Shown piece by piece: positions 11,373 to 23,170 of a DNA stretch of 64,000 bases. The notes beneath the pieces were generated by a model. It saw only the letters and a program-made list of their open reading frames with translations, was not told where the DNA came from and ran no database searches. This DNA comes from Atherinomorus stipes (lineage: Eukaryota > Chordata > Actinopteri > Atheriniformes > Atherinidae): NCBI GenBank assembly GCA_023101725.1, contig JALJCO010010201.1, positions 1 to 64,000 on the forward strand. The letters run 5' to 3'. Within the stretch, counting starts at the first letter, position 1. Each line of letters begins with the position of its first letter. A program made the translations under genes and the position numbers.

Positions 11373-11883
11373 CAGTCATCCTCAAAATTATTCATACCCT
11401 CTGATTAAAAAAAGGGGGAAAATCAGCTGTCAGTGAAATAAGTTGAAATTGACAAAAGTAATAAATAAAAATTCCATGAAAATCATGACACTGATTTTGA
11501 ATTTTGGTTCAACAGAAATATTAAAACAAACACACAAAAAATAAAACAAGTATACAACGATTTGGGGACTCTGAAGCTAAAATTTTGTTGAGTAGCACTT
11601 TAAGGCAATCACTGCAATCAGGTGTTTTCTGTAATGTTTAAAAAGACCTGCAGCAGTTGAGAGGTATTTTAGTCCACTGTTCAAGGGAAAGTTGTGTGTC
11701 TGGGATAGTTTTGTTTGTTTGTTTTTTTATTATTATTATTATTTCAAGCATAATTCAAAAGCAATATTTTTTTTTAATAAATTATAATCTTGTAAATTTT
11801 TATTTACTATTAGTTTCTTCAGTTACTATTGTGAATTTGGGCTTTCTTTAATTGGAGGGTATGAATAATTTTGAGGACAAGTG
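11373..11883 (+). mobile_element. Tc1-type MITE, copy 2 (both ends present)
   Basis: Terminal inverted repeats are CAGTCATCCTCAAAATTATT on the left and its degenerate complement, ending AATAATTTTGAGGACAAGTG, on the right. A TA precedes the left end, as expected for Tc1/mariner targets. Length is about 510 bp with no transposase. It is reverse-oriented relative to copies 1 and 3. Confidence 0.75.
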
Positions 11884-11897
11884 CATATATATGTTTG

Positions 11898-11901
<4 letters not shown>

Positions 11902-11986
<85 letters not shown>
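11902..11986. repeat. (AT)n microsatellite
   Basis: This is an 85-bp pure alternating AT tract starting about 18 bp after the end of a Tc1-type MITE. It can extrude as a cruciform and is probably length-variable. Confidence 0.95.
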
Positions 11987-11989
<3 letters not shown>

Positions 11990-14542
11990 AGTCACCATGA
12001 AGTCGATTTTTGCACTAAATCAACCCATGCAGTAAAACACATTGTTAGATTCATCTCTCACAGACAGATACATTTCAAATGTTTGTCTTTTCCTGCTGAT
12101 GATTATGACTTGTAGTTAATGAAAAATCAAAATTTAGTATGTCAGACAAATTTAGAATCCTAGAACAAATTTTAAAAGATTATTTTTAGCACAGAAATTC
12201 TAGAGAAACTGTGGGCCATGTGTGGTGACTCACTGAGTAAAGATATATTTAATTATTTTAATTAATTCAGTGAAAAAGAAAACCCTTTTTTTGGGTGACA
12301 TAGTAATTCATTGAGATGCACTTGGGATTGGAAAACTAGCATACTGCAGCAGCACCTCTTGTATGAAGTGAATGATTTGTAAGTTTGGATTTTCTGTGGA
12401 CAAAATCACCATGTCATAGATTATCATTTCAGTCAAAGCCTTCATCAATTATGCAGTCAGATGGCGGCACTAGACAACAACTGTTAAACTGTTCTGTAAC
12501 AGACAGGCAAACAAAGCCCCACGCTGCATCGTACCAGAGCTAACACACAGCACAAGTGCCATGAGATCAGTGGCAGCACAGGCTGTCATTTCCACAGCCG
12601 AAGACAATAAAACTGCCCATTTGTACAGAATTACCTGAGTGTAATCAGATAATTCTATCTTACTTAATTGCCCCCATTTGTCACCTTATACCTTCTGTCC
12701 TCTACTCAAAGGTCATAGAACAGGGTTAATTAAAGAACCTGCTATCTTTGCTCTTTTGTGAGTGCATTTCTGTTTTCTCTGCTTTGTTGACCTTCATTCT
12801 TTTAGTCTCTGTGTTACAAGAAAAAAAAGTGACCCTGAAAACTCTCTGCTTCTCTGAGTAAGTGTGTGTGTGTATATGAAGGACTGCAATCTGAGTGATC
12901 TCATGGTGCGATCATGTTTGTTTAATGGAGGATAATTAAATAGGCAATAGAAACCAGTCTGCTCTCACCGCTATCGATTCATTTGCAGCACTCAAACACA
13001 CCCCCTATGTGCTCGCGCACACATGCACATGGCCAATGCTCTAAAGCCCCAGGTCTCTAAAAGGAGATGTCTGATACTCCCACATCAGCTATCAACACGC
13101 TTTCATGTTTCAATGGGTTTATTTAACCTAATCCATAGTGGTCCTGAATCTTTAGCCCAGCAGCAGTCAAAATCTATACAGAATCCTTCACTGAGAAGTG
13201 TCTGTTTGAAGACTTTACCAAAGAAGAAGAAGAAGAAAAAAAAAGAAAGAAAGAAGAAAAATGCACCTCACCTCCCTTCCTCTAAATCCATAGATTTGAA
13301 GCAATGCACAAAGAGGTGATTGAGACAAAAAGTACAAGACTTAGAATAAAAACATTACAAATAAACTATGACAGGAATGGTGGCTATCACAGATCTTCCT
13401 GTCTGAAATATCAGTGGTAATTAGGATTAAACATCCAGGAAACAGATGCATAGGGGAAAAACTTTCATGTATGAAGATGAGTCTTCCTGCATATTGCAAG
13501 AAAAGAACATCAAACTCCCTCATTGGGGCTTCCAGTTCCATTGCTTCAGGCTGTTTAATATCTCTATCATGTCAACACTGACAAGAGCAATGCATAACAG
13601 TAGTTGCCTAATATCTAAGCAATTATGTTTAGAAATCTAAGTTTGCTACATTTGAGAGATACTAAGATGGTAACTGGACAAAAAAAAATGTAATGGTGCT
13701 GTATTTTCAGGTTAAACATGCTTTCAACCCATTGTTTCCTGCACTTAGAACTTGGATCAGACAGAAATCCCCAAACAGGCAAATGACCATACACCACAAT
13801 TACATCCATATCTATTGATTTCAGATTCAGATTCTGTTACAGTGATGAAAAAAGCACCTTTTGTGTTTGCCTTTTCAAAGTTCTTAATTGTATTCAGAAC
13901 GAGCATCATACCACAACATGGATCTTTGTTCCACGTATCCCTTTGTTCTCCAAATGTGTGTTTCTTTGTTGTCTGATGTGTTTTGTTTGTCCGTGTCTGT
14001 ATGACAATGATTAGCTCTGATGGATGATAGTGACCCGATAATTGTGACAAGGACACAACATTAACATTGAAGCGGGGACAATGGCAGTGCCGCTGCGTGG
14101 CCACTGCATTATTCAGACAGGATGGCTGACGGAAAAAAAAGGGGTTTGGGAACAAGAGGGGACAGGAAGGAAGCATGAGAGGAGGAACTGAAGCAGAGAA
14201 TAGGAGTGGGATACTTATGGAGCAATTTATGGAAAGAAATGGAGGGGTGGAGGGGGAGAACAGATAGATTTATGTTACTGAGGTGCTGGGGACAGATGGA
14301 TTGGCTTGTGGACAAATTAATAAGAAAAAGGTCAGGTTGATGTGTCTGCAAAGTTTTTTTTTTTGTCCTGGATTTCAGACCTTATTCAAAGTATTGAACA
14401 CATGGAGATAAGGTGTCATGCACAGTATTTTCAGTCCAGTCTCTCTATAAAACGTGTAAAACAAAAGCCAAATATTGTGAAAAAGTGGCTGCGAATTGTG
14501 AAGTGATAACACAAACCATTTAGCTTGTACAAGTGCAGATAA
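11987..14542. other. Intergenic, no gene seen
   Basis: This is AT-rich sequence with a short A/G tract near 13220-13260. I recognise no exon, RNA gene or transposon. Confidence 0.6.
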
Positions 14543-15325
14543 AAAGACTAGAGGCAGGAGTTGTGAAAGAATACACATGCATGTCCAGTTTTTTATGCGA
14601 ATGGGTGATGAAGCGATAAAAACCAAAAAGAACAAGCCCACCCGCTTCTCTCTCCGTTGCCTTGAGCAGGCTGTGTGCTGCATAATGTGCTGCGATTCAG
14701 TGGCCAAATTTCCGACGCCGTCCTGCAGATGTGACGTCAGTTGATGCTGCATAACCGTCCCCGACAGTTTTGATACAGGAAGAAGTAAGCAAGTAAACTT
14801 TATTTGTATAGCACTTATCACAGACAGGGGTCACAAAGTGCTTCACATGATAGCATAATACAAGTAAAAACTAAATAAGTGCATAGAATGACTTGCTATG
14901 TGCCTTGAAAGGCCTATGTAAATAGATGAGTTTTGAGCTGCTTTTTAAATGTCCACAGAGTCCAGAGAGCGCAGAGACAGAGGGAGTTCATTCCAGAGGT
15001 GGGCACCACTGCTTTAAAAGACCAATCTCCTCAGGTTCTAAAACAGGTCCAAGAAACCATAAGCAGATTTTGAAGATGGTCACATTGAATTTAAACTCTA
15101 TAGGGGGAAGCAACGGATACTTCTGCCATCAGCAAATGATCCAGATCAACTGAAAGACCACTAAAAAGTGGAACTACGAAGAAAACGACTTTATCAGCGT
15201 AGTAAACAATGTTATAGTATCCGTTTGTACACACTCCTGTGCCGGCTTGGCTGGTGGCTGCAGTTACACGCAGCGCCAGTCGTGGCACTCGGGAGTCTTA
15301 TTTTTTAATCCTGCCTCTAGATTCT
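14543..15325. mobile_element. TTAA-type element D, copy 1 (interrupted by a LINE end)
   Basis: Ends are GACTAGAGGCAGGA on the left and TCCTGCCTCTAG on the right. Long internal blocks match copy 2 at 45864-46326, for example GTTTTGATACAGGAAGAAG and GATCCAGATCAACTGAAAGA. The flanks have decayed to ATAA and TTAC. Roughly 290 bp not found in copy 2 lies between 14785 and 15078. Confidence 0.75.
14785..15078 (-). mobile_element. 5'-truncated LINE 3' end nested in element D
   Basis: Read on the - strand, it ends with the fish LINE tail AAGTGCTATACAAATAAAG followed by TTTACTTGC repeats. It still encodes the ORF2 C-terminal remnant FKKQLKTHLFT and a stop. A short GAAGA duplication is visible at the two junctions. 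The remnant points to an L2/CR1-type non-LTR retrotransposon. Confidence 0.7.
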
Positions 15326-15581
15326 TTACGAGTTGCAGGTTGGAGGGGAGTAGAAAAGTGTAATCAATGTTGAAAGCTTTGGATGGGGCTCAAATTGGTG
15401 ATCTCTTGTATAAAGGTGTTCAGAGTGTCCCACAAGTGAATGAAGGCTTTCTACCATTCTCCAACCTCTCTCTAAGTGTTAACAGGCAATAAATTCTTGT
15501 AAGAGCTGAAAAGTGGAGATCATTATGTAGGAACGCATGGAGGCAATACCAGTATATCCAGAGGAATACTGATCTGAGAAA

Positions 15582-16046
15582 TTATGTGTTGAAAAGAGAT
15601 TTAAAGATACACTGCCTGGCAAAAAAAAAAAAAAGTCGCCACCAAAAAAACCTCTTTGTTGGACCGCCTTTAGCTTTGATTACGGCACGCATTCGCTGTG
15701 GCATTGTTTCGATAAGCTTCTGCAACGTCAAAAGATTTATTTCCATCCAGTGTTGCATTAATTTTTCACCAAGATCTTGCATTGATGATGGTAGAGTCTG
15801 ACCGGTGCGCAAAGCCCTCTCTAGCACATCCCAAAGATTCTCAATGGGGTTCAGGTCTGGACTCTGTGGTGGCCAATCCATGTGTGAAAATGATGTGTCA
15901 TGCTCCCTGAACCAGTCTTTCACAATTTGAGCCCGATGAATCCTGGCATTGCCATCTTGGAATATGCCTGTGCCATCAGGGAAGAAAAAGTCCATTGATG
16001 GAATAACCTGGTCATTCAGTATATTCAGGTAGTCAGTTGACCTCAT
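15582..16046 (-). pseudogene. Tc1-like transposase, C-terminal DDE part
   Basis: This is the catalytic half of a DD34E transposase. The second aspartate region reads [20 protein letters not shown]. The third acidic residue follows in [20 protein letters not shown], after the usual 34-residue spacing. The frame runs through the left inverted repeat, so its last residues are not protein sequence. The N-terminal DNA-binding half and the first aspartate are missing or broken, so it cannot be active. Confidence 0.85.
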
Positions 16047-16532
16047 TCTTTGAGCTCATACTGTTGCTGAACCTAGGCCTGACCAACTGCAGCAACCCCA
16101 GATCAAAACACCGCCCCCACAGGCTTGTACAGTAGGCACTAGGCATGATGCTGCATCACTTCATCTGCCCTTCCAGCCACATTTCTTCCTGGAAGACGAT
16201 GGTCCACTATCCTTCCAGTTTTTAATAATGCGTTGGGTAGTTCTGAACCCAATTTTAGTAGTTTCTGCATCTCCTTAGATGTTTTCACCTCTTGATGCCA
16301 ATGATTTGACCCTTCTCAAACAGACTAACATCTTTTCCACGACCACGGGATGTGTCTTTTGACATGGTTGTTTAGGAAATGAGAAGCAAGTCATTGCACC
16401 AGTTGGGGTTAAATAACTTGTTGCCAGCTGAAAGACAATCGCCCACGCAGTAATTATCCAATAGGAGGCTCGTGCCTATTTGCTTAGTTAAATCCAGGTG
16501 GTGACTTTTTTTTTTTTTGGCCAGGCAGTGTA
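15608..16532 (-). mobile_element. Decayed Tc1-like transposon with transposase remnant
   Basis: Inverted repeats CACTGCCTGGC plus an A-run then GTCGCCACC (left) and GTGGTGAC plus a T-run then GGCCAGGCAGTG (right) are bounded by TA on both sides. This is the Tc1/mariner TA duplication. On the - strand the start MSKDTSRGRGKDVSLFEKGQ is visible near 16365. It is followed by stops and a large internal deletion. Confidence 0.85.
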
Positions 16533-16533
16533 T

Positions 16534-16754
16534 AATGGGCCTTATGCATAGCTCCACTACTTCCTGAATTTAAGCCAGCTCCTTTGTGTCTTGTCTGTCA
16601 TTGTTGGACGAACTGATCAAACCAGGTGTGTCGGACTTCAGTAAATGGCACACCTGGATTAATTTGTTTGATCAATTTCTCCAGTAATGAAAGATAGGAC
16701 ACAAAGGAGCTGGCTTTAATTCAGGAAGTAGTTGATCTGTGCATGAAGCCCATT
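16534..16754. repeat. Foldback element (67-bp arms)
   Basis: The left arm (16534-16600) begins AATGGGCCTTATGCATAG and contains CTACTTCCTGAATTTAAGCC. It is the reverse complement of the right arm (16688-16754) with a few mismatches. The loop is about 87 bp. It starts one base after the TA that closes the Tc1-like element. Confidence 0.8.
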
Positions 16755-19700
16755 GCCAAATACATCTTGTTAAAATCTTGGCCCACTGCATAATTTTGAT
16801 TTATTTAATAAAAAATAGAGTAAAAACAGCACTTCGAATCAGCAGACGTATGAACTGTATATTATCATGCCAGGACAATTTTAGTTAGGTTGATGTTTGA
16901 CCAGGTTTTATTCAACACCAGGTGGGCTTCCACCCCCCAGTGGCTCTAACAGTCATTTTGATAGCTCTGATCCTAATGCTCATCTTAAACCAAGTCTATC
17001 CATCCATTGGTTATACTCACTTAATCTGCAGGGGGGTCACTAAAGGCTATTCCAGCTGAGATTGGTTGAGGAGTGTGTAACAGCCTGGACAGGTCACCAG
17101 TCTATTATTGGGTTAACAGAGAGAGACAGACAACAATTCATGCTCACGCTCAGACTTGTGACCAATCTAAGAACAAGAAATCCCAACACACAAAGATTCC
17201 TGCCACCCAGCGGGTAAGAACCCAGACCTTCTTGCTGAGTCTATTGTGCTGCCCAAATGACCATCGGGATGTCCTTCTTACCAAGAGGTTCACACAGATT
17301 AATTTACCCTCAATTTGAGAAATACAAACACACACACACATATTCCAAACAACCCCCACCCTGGTTGCCATAGGAGCTACTGAAAACACTATGGGGACAC
17401 CAAGATAAAGCCTCTTTTAGCCGAAGTACTGATGCAATCACTGCTGTCCTTTAACAAGGAATAAGACAAACAAGACCCAGAGGACCGGCTTATCGATCCT
17501 GAGGCTGGATCTGTTCACTCCATCTCTGCTGCGCAGACATATCAGATATGGTTTGAACAATTAATCAGGCCAAGACAAATTTGCTTGTAAAATGGTTAGA
17601 CTACACCTCTCTCTGTAAAACAAGGTTTTTTTCCTCCAGTGTTGAATAAAGTTTAAAGTTTTTTGGCAAGCGAGGTCAGAAGGTTCGGTATTGCAGTTCC
17701 TGTGTTTGGTCCTATCATGGTCTATTTTAAGTTGTGCTCTATGTTAAAATTTGTTCTGTCTTGCCTTTGGTGTCAGTAAGCTGATAAAATATGCATGGTT
17801 TGGACTTTTCACCTTTCCGATTTTTATTCCTTGTATAAATCAAAGGAAAATGGAGCCTTTTATGGTTGGAGCTCATCCATGTTTGATGTGCAGCCAGGAG
17901 GGAGACCTAGATAATAGAAGCTATCAGAGACATACAGTGCTCCGTGTGTGCATGTGTATGTGCATGCACGAGTGTCTGTCCTCTTTCGGATTCCGTTTCA
18001 TTCAGAGGCATTAATGGACTTGAATGTATTACGACATGCACTTTCAGATGGTCTGACACGAAGCTAAATGGGTTCACATACACATGCTGATGCATGCACA
18101 TATACATGCATGTTTCTTATAACTGTGTTTAAATTTTCTCCGCAGTAAAATGCAATAACATCAGGTGGGATCAGGCGTTGCACCAAATGAGGTCAAGCAC
18201 CGGAGAAATCCCTTTTATTCTGTATTATACCCATTCTCAAAAGCTGAAAACATTTTAAATTGAATGTTTTGAAATGTGCCCATCTGCCACAATCATTTAT
18301 TTCTTGTCCATTCGCATAAATTCAGCCATTCAGAGTGATTCAAACTGTGATTGATTCCTCTGCTTGGAAGAATACAGAATTAGAAGAGGATACCTCTGGG
18401 GGTATTTTCATATGATTGCGAAGGGAAAGCACGAAGTGATCAAAGTACAGCTGTGAGTGATTCATCACCACTGTGAATGATAATTGTCTGCAGGGATTAT
18501 CCTTATAGAAACTTCACTCATAGTTTGTATTTTGTCGTGGCCCCTGGCAGCCTGCTCTGACTGTGGGAGGAAATCAATAGCCATTTTAGAAACATGACTT
18601 AATAATGAGTTATTACACACTTTGGTGAACACCGGCAGAATGAAGGTCAGACTGGAGAACCTCTGAAATTTATTTCCTACAGCAGCAGTCTGACTGTTCT
18701 ATATGATTTTTCTATAACCAGTTGCATATCAGAAACCATTTAAAATATATGCAAAAAGTTTACAGCTTTCTTATGACACCTTCTTGAGTCATTTTATTCA
18801 GTCACATTTCATTGGTAACATCAATTTCTTAAATTCAGACTGAGTACTTGAACCACAGTCATGATATTTGACATATTTTGTCTCTGTGACGCATCTCGGT
18901 GCTGTTTAACGACACGACTGAAGAAAGTACAGTTATGTTTGGTGTTGAAGCAACGTTATGTGGGGTACCTCAGAAAAAGTTTACCTTGATTTAAATCATG
19001 GCCATTTCTTCAGTATCAGATAGTGTTAACCACGACATCTTGAACCTAGAGAGTGCAATTCCTGTAGTTAGCTGTCCATCAACCCTCCAACCTCCTATGT
19101 GGATTCATGTCTCAGCTTGTTACACTTTCATTTTGCATTAACATTTGTACCTTATCCGTCTAGGTGATTTGAAACATGACTGGAACACATTCTTATTCTG
19201 ACTTGCAGGAGTATTACATACTGTAGTGATGAGTCTTGGGATCAGATGCATAAAGCTGCAGCATTTCAAAGCTAGATTTATATAAACTGTGTGCATGCAT
19301 GGTTGTTCTTTATAAATCTTGAGGATTATGAAACTATGCAAGCTGATTTCCACTCCCATTTTAAACTAAAAATGTATGCAGACACTTCCCTATTTTTGTC
19401 TTTGACATATCAACACATCATTTGAACAAGTGGACATGAAGGAAGAAACATTTGAAAAGAAAAGAGAGAAGAAAAAGCACAGTTTTGCCATTTTTTTAAA
19501 ACCAAGATACTCATCAGTGAAGCAGGAAAAAGTGGTCTTTGTTCTGTTATCATGAAATTACAAAAACTACAAAACTGAAAAAGTAACGAAGTGATCAGCT
19601 CCATACAGTTCAGAGCAAACAAAAGCAGAGATAGAACAGAAAGGGTCGGGCTATAACCAGCAGACAGTTTGTCACACATCATATCAGGGCTACATTGAAA

Positions 19701-20570
19701 GATTGACACCTGGATGAACACACTGCCTGAACAGTCTTGCCTCTAAATGGTCTGGTGGGACACAATTTTCTTAAGCTGCTTCCTTAAACAGCACTGCATG
19801 AAAGCCTATGAGACAAACTTGTGCCAGAAAATCCCAAGTCTCAAAAGACTCGTCTTTTTAAAACCTCATTAGAGGGGTCTTCCTCTGCCATTACTCACAA
19901 CTCACTGCTGCTGTTATTTATAGAAACAATTGCTGTAAATAAGAATATATTTAGACAATTGACTGCTGTTACACATCACTGTTACACTGTGGTTAAAATA
20001 TGACAGATGCATGAGGTGTTGCAAGACGTTCTCATTCCTGACTCGTCAATATTGATGCTTGGTCAGGGTCCTTGATGTGTCACATGTTTATGCGTTGGGT
20101 ACCCCCTTCTCGTCATTATGTGACGACCTAGTCACTCATCAAATGGTGTAGGACCTAGCTGCAGCTGGAGCTGCTACAAACCACACCCCCCTACACGACA
20201 TGCCCACCATACCAATGAGAGCATAGTAAAATCTACACCTACCCCTAACCACGACCCACCCACAACACGCCCACTTAGCAACACAATACGCTACGCCCAA
20301 CTTCTTGACATGCTTCAGGTCTGTGGCTGCAGTTGGGAATGTTTGATTAAATGTTACAGAGCTCCCAAAGCATTGGTCATCAATGACATGGGGATGTGGA
20401 AGAGGAGCCTCTTCTGGTGTTTTGGAATAGCATAAAATGTGAAAATATGCCACAACAATTTCACAGCACTTTTTATTTCTACATTTTAAAACCCTTTTGT
20501 TCATTGCACTCCAGTTTTGTTGCACTTCTCTAAATACTTACAGTAATTTCACCATCGGGTTTGGATTTCC
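16755..20570. other. Intergenic, no gene seen
   Basis: I see no exon or clear transposon. Short CA-type repeats occur near 17325-17345 and 17945-17970. There are no ORFs with recognisable domains. Confidence 0.55.
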
Positions 20571-20574
20571 AATC

Positions 20575-20650
20575 CAATCCACTTTATTTATAAAGCACAT
20601 TTAATTCAGAACATGTCTCCAAAGTGCAGCACATAGAATTCCAACCCAGT
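20575..20650 (-). mobile_element. LINE 3' tail fragment
   Basis: On the - strand it reads AAATGTGCTTTATAAATAAAG followed by GGATTG repeats. This is the same tail type as at 14785 and 28500, and only the last part of the element is present. Confidence 0.45.
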
Positions 20651-21104
20651 CTCACGACTTTAATGGGAAAATGGCATTCATCGCTTCATTTTTCGGTGGA
20701 AATTGCTAAAGGACATCCCTAAACTAAACAGCAAAACAAAATAAGTAGTTCTGTATGCAATCAAATTGGACTTGTATCAAAATCCCAGTGGTGCATTATT
20801 TCATAACTTACAAGCAAAAATAGAAAATATTTACTGTCTAGTTGAGAAATTTTATGCTCTTGTTAATAGTCTTTATGTTGTAATTAAACTTCAGTAAAAA
20901 AAAAATTTTCACATTATTACTCAACAGTTATTGAAATGTTATGAAACTGTAGCCTGGGAAATTATAACCTGGGTTGTAACCAAGATTCTGAACAGTACAG
21001 TATGTGGCAGGACAGAGAGCCTGGGTAGGGTTTGAATGCCAGTCTCCCAGGTAAGAGCCATGCATGCTGACCATTGAATCAAAGGGACATGCTGGTGGCC
21101 AAAT

Positions 21105-21525
21105 ATTCCCTGGTGTTATTCCCTCTGATCTCAAGATTGCTAAGGTTATTCCTATTTTTAAGTCAGGTGATCCTGGATTTTTTTTTACAAATTATCGGCC
21201 TATTTCCGTTCTTCCATGTTTTTGGAAAAACTGGCATACAAACGCATACTTAAACACATATAAAATACTGTACCAACACCAATATGAATTCCGCAAAAAT
21301 CATTCTGCCCATATGGCCCTTTTATACCTAGTTGACAAGATTTATATTGCTTTAGAGAAGAAAGAGTTTGCATGTGGTATTTTTGTGGATCTTTCAAAAG
21401 CATTTGATGCTGTCAATCATGACATTTTACTTTCAAAAATGTATAAATATGGATTTCATGGATATGTTTTGAAGTGGCTTAGTAATTATCTGCATAATAC
21501 AGTAGATTGCAATATGTCAGTATAG
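21105..21525 (+). pseudogene. Reverse-transcriptase domain remnant (LINE ORF2)
   Basis: This is the longest open part of the LINE. The upstream ATG at 21064 is flanking DNA and not the LINE start. LINE similarity begins at about FPGVIPSDLKIAKVIPIF. The frame is lost just before the VPQGSILGPL motif, and the FADD catalytic box lies downstream in another frame. Confidence 0.8.
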
Positions 21526-22582
21526 ATGGTATAGAGTCTGAGAGGCAAATGATACAATGTGGGGTACCACAAGGTTCCATTTTAGGACCATTATTTTTCT
21601 CATATACATAAATGATCTTGCAGCGGTATAAACCCCTCTATATCCAATATTATTTGCAGATGATACAAATTTACTTTTTTCCAATAGAGATTTTTTTGCA
21701 CTCATGAATGAAGTAAATAAAGGTCTTCAAGCATTTACAAAATGGTTTAGAACAAATAAATTGGCATTAAATCTGAAAAAATATAATTTTATGATAATTG
21801 GAAGGAAAAAAGAAAAAATAATAAAATTTTTAGAGAAAAAAAATATGGAGGAGGAAAAAAAAAAGGTTTAAAAAAACTTGGGAGAAAATAAGGAGAAAAA
21901 AATTGGAGGAAGAAGATAATTTGTTAAAAAAAAAAAAAGGGAAAAATAAAAAAATGGGTATATTTTTTTTTATATAATAATTGGTTATAAATATATGGTT
22001 CCCATTAAAAAAAAAAATGATTTCCCTTTTTTATTGGAATATTTTTCAAATATTTACATTTGTTTACAAACTGAATTTCATGGGTATGGACTTGCCACAA
22101 AGTTTTCAAACATTTTTTATTAGTAATTCTCAGGTCAACCATTACTCACCAGAAAAATAAATAACTTGTACGTACCAATGTATCCAACAATTTTCATTAA
22201 AATAACGTTGAGTCCAATTATGGAATACAATTTCATATTTATTATCTGAGTCTTTGCCTTTATCTAGACATTAATTGAAACTCAAGGAAGCTTTGATGTT
22301 AAAGAGATTTGGTTTCGTAGAAGCTTGATTGCTTTATGTTTTTCACCGTGTGCTGTTCTAAAATTCTACCTTTTTTAATGTTTGTATATAATTTTAATAA
22401 GAAGATTATATTTTTGTTGACGTTTCACATTGCATTGTTTTTTATTACTGTTGAGAACTATTTTAATTTTATTTTGATTTTACTAGGTGGGGTTTTTGAA
22501 TAAGCCTGTATTGGGTTTCTACCTCACCTGCACATGTGATATATTTGTTTCTTTTATGTTTCTGAAGTTTTCTTTAAGAATG

Positions 22583-22617
<35 letters not shown>
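21105..22617 (+). mobile_element. LINE fragment with reverse-transcriptase motifs and poly(A) tail
   Basis: Translated pieces in order are FTNYRPISVLPCF, HQYEFRKNHSAHMALL, GIFVDLSKAFDAVNHDILLS (RT motif A), VPQGSILGPL, LFADDTNLLFSN (the FADD box) and FTKWFRTNKLALNLKKYNF. After a scrambled A-rich zone the C-terminal remnant (NTISYLLSESLPLSR) appears, then a 27-A tail (22591-22617). The order and the NYRPIS/VPQGSILGPL motifs fit the CR1/L2/Jockey group. It is 5'-truncated with several frameshifts, so inactive. Confidence 0.85.
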
Positions 22618-22621
22618 GCCA

Positions 22622-22740
22622 GGGCATATCAAGAAGATAAGACTGTCTTTTACTGGCTGGAGGAATCACGGTGCAGGTATGATACAACATGGTTCAGTTT
22701 CCCTTGGGGGCACGGTGCAAAAGGACCAATTTTAACTGTC
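22622..22740 (+). repeat. Fragment related to element E
   Basis: GACTGTCTTTTACTGGCTGG and the following GTGCAGGTATGATACAACATGG resemble 5690-5742. The fragment directly follows the LINE poly(A) tail, so the LINE probably inserted beside or into it. Confidence 0.5.
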
Positions 22741-22835
22741 ACAAGCAAACTGTGTGCTGACTCTAAATCCAGCAATGCAGACCTTCTTTCAAGCTTTTAT
22801 GAATGTCTGAGATTGTGAACAATATCATAACTTAA

Positions 22836-23166
22836 AGCAACCCTTACCAATTTTGCATTTCAGAAAGCACAGCAAGATTATTTGAATATAAACAGTCCCG
22901 CCTCACTCCGAATACCTACCACCCCATTTCGTCTGCCTCCCAATGCAGAAGCAAAGGTCTGCCAGGCAGGTCCCTCGGCCAATCCTAGGGTGCACCCCAC
23001 TTTAAGGATTGGTTGGAGTTTTCATTGAATATTTAGAGATTGGAATAATATTTTATTTTGATTAATGGTGGGTCTGTCTTGTTTTTCAGAGTTCCATTAC
23101 CTCATTCATAGCATTTTACCCTATTAAAAGAAATTGTGTAAGAATGCAACATCGGTAAGGGTTGCT
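22836..23166. mobile_element. TTAA-flanked element A
   Basis: TTAA lies on both sides (22832-22835, 23167-23170). Inverted ends are AGCAACCCTTACCAATTTTG and, read inward from the right, AGCAACCCTTACCGATGTTG. Length is 331 bp and there is no ORF of note. Confidence 0.8.
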
Positions 23167-23170
23167 TTAA

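Noticed and set aside
11852..12115. ORF with a long Ile-Tyr repeat
   Set aside because: It is a translation of the (AT)n microsatellite.
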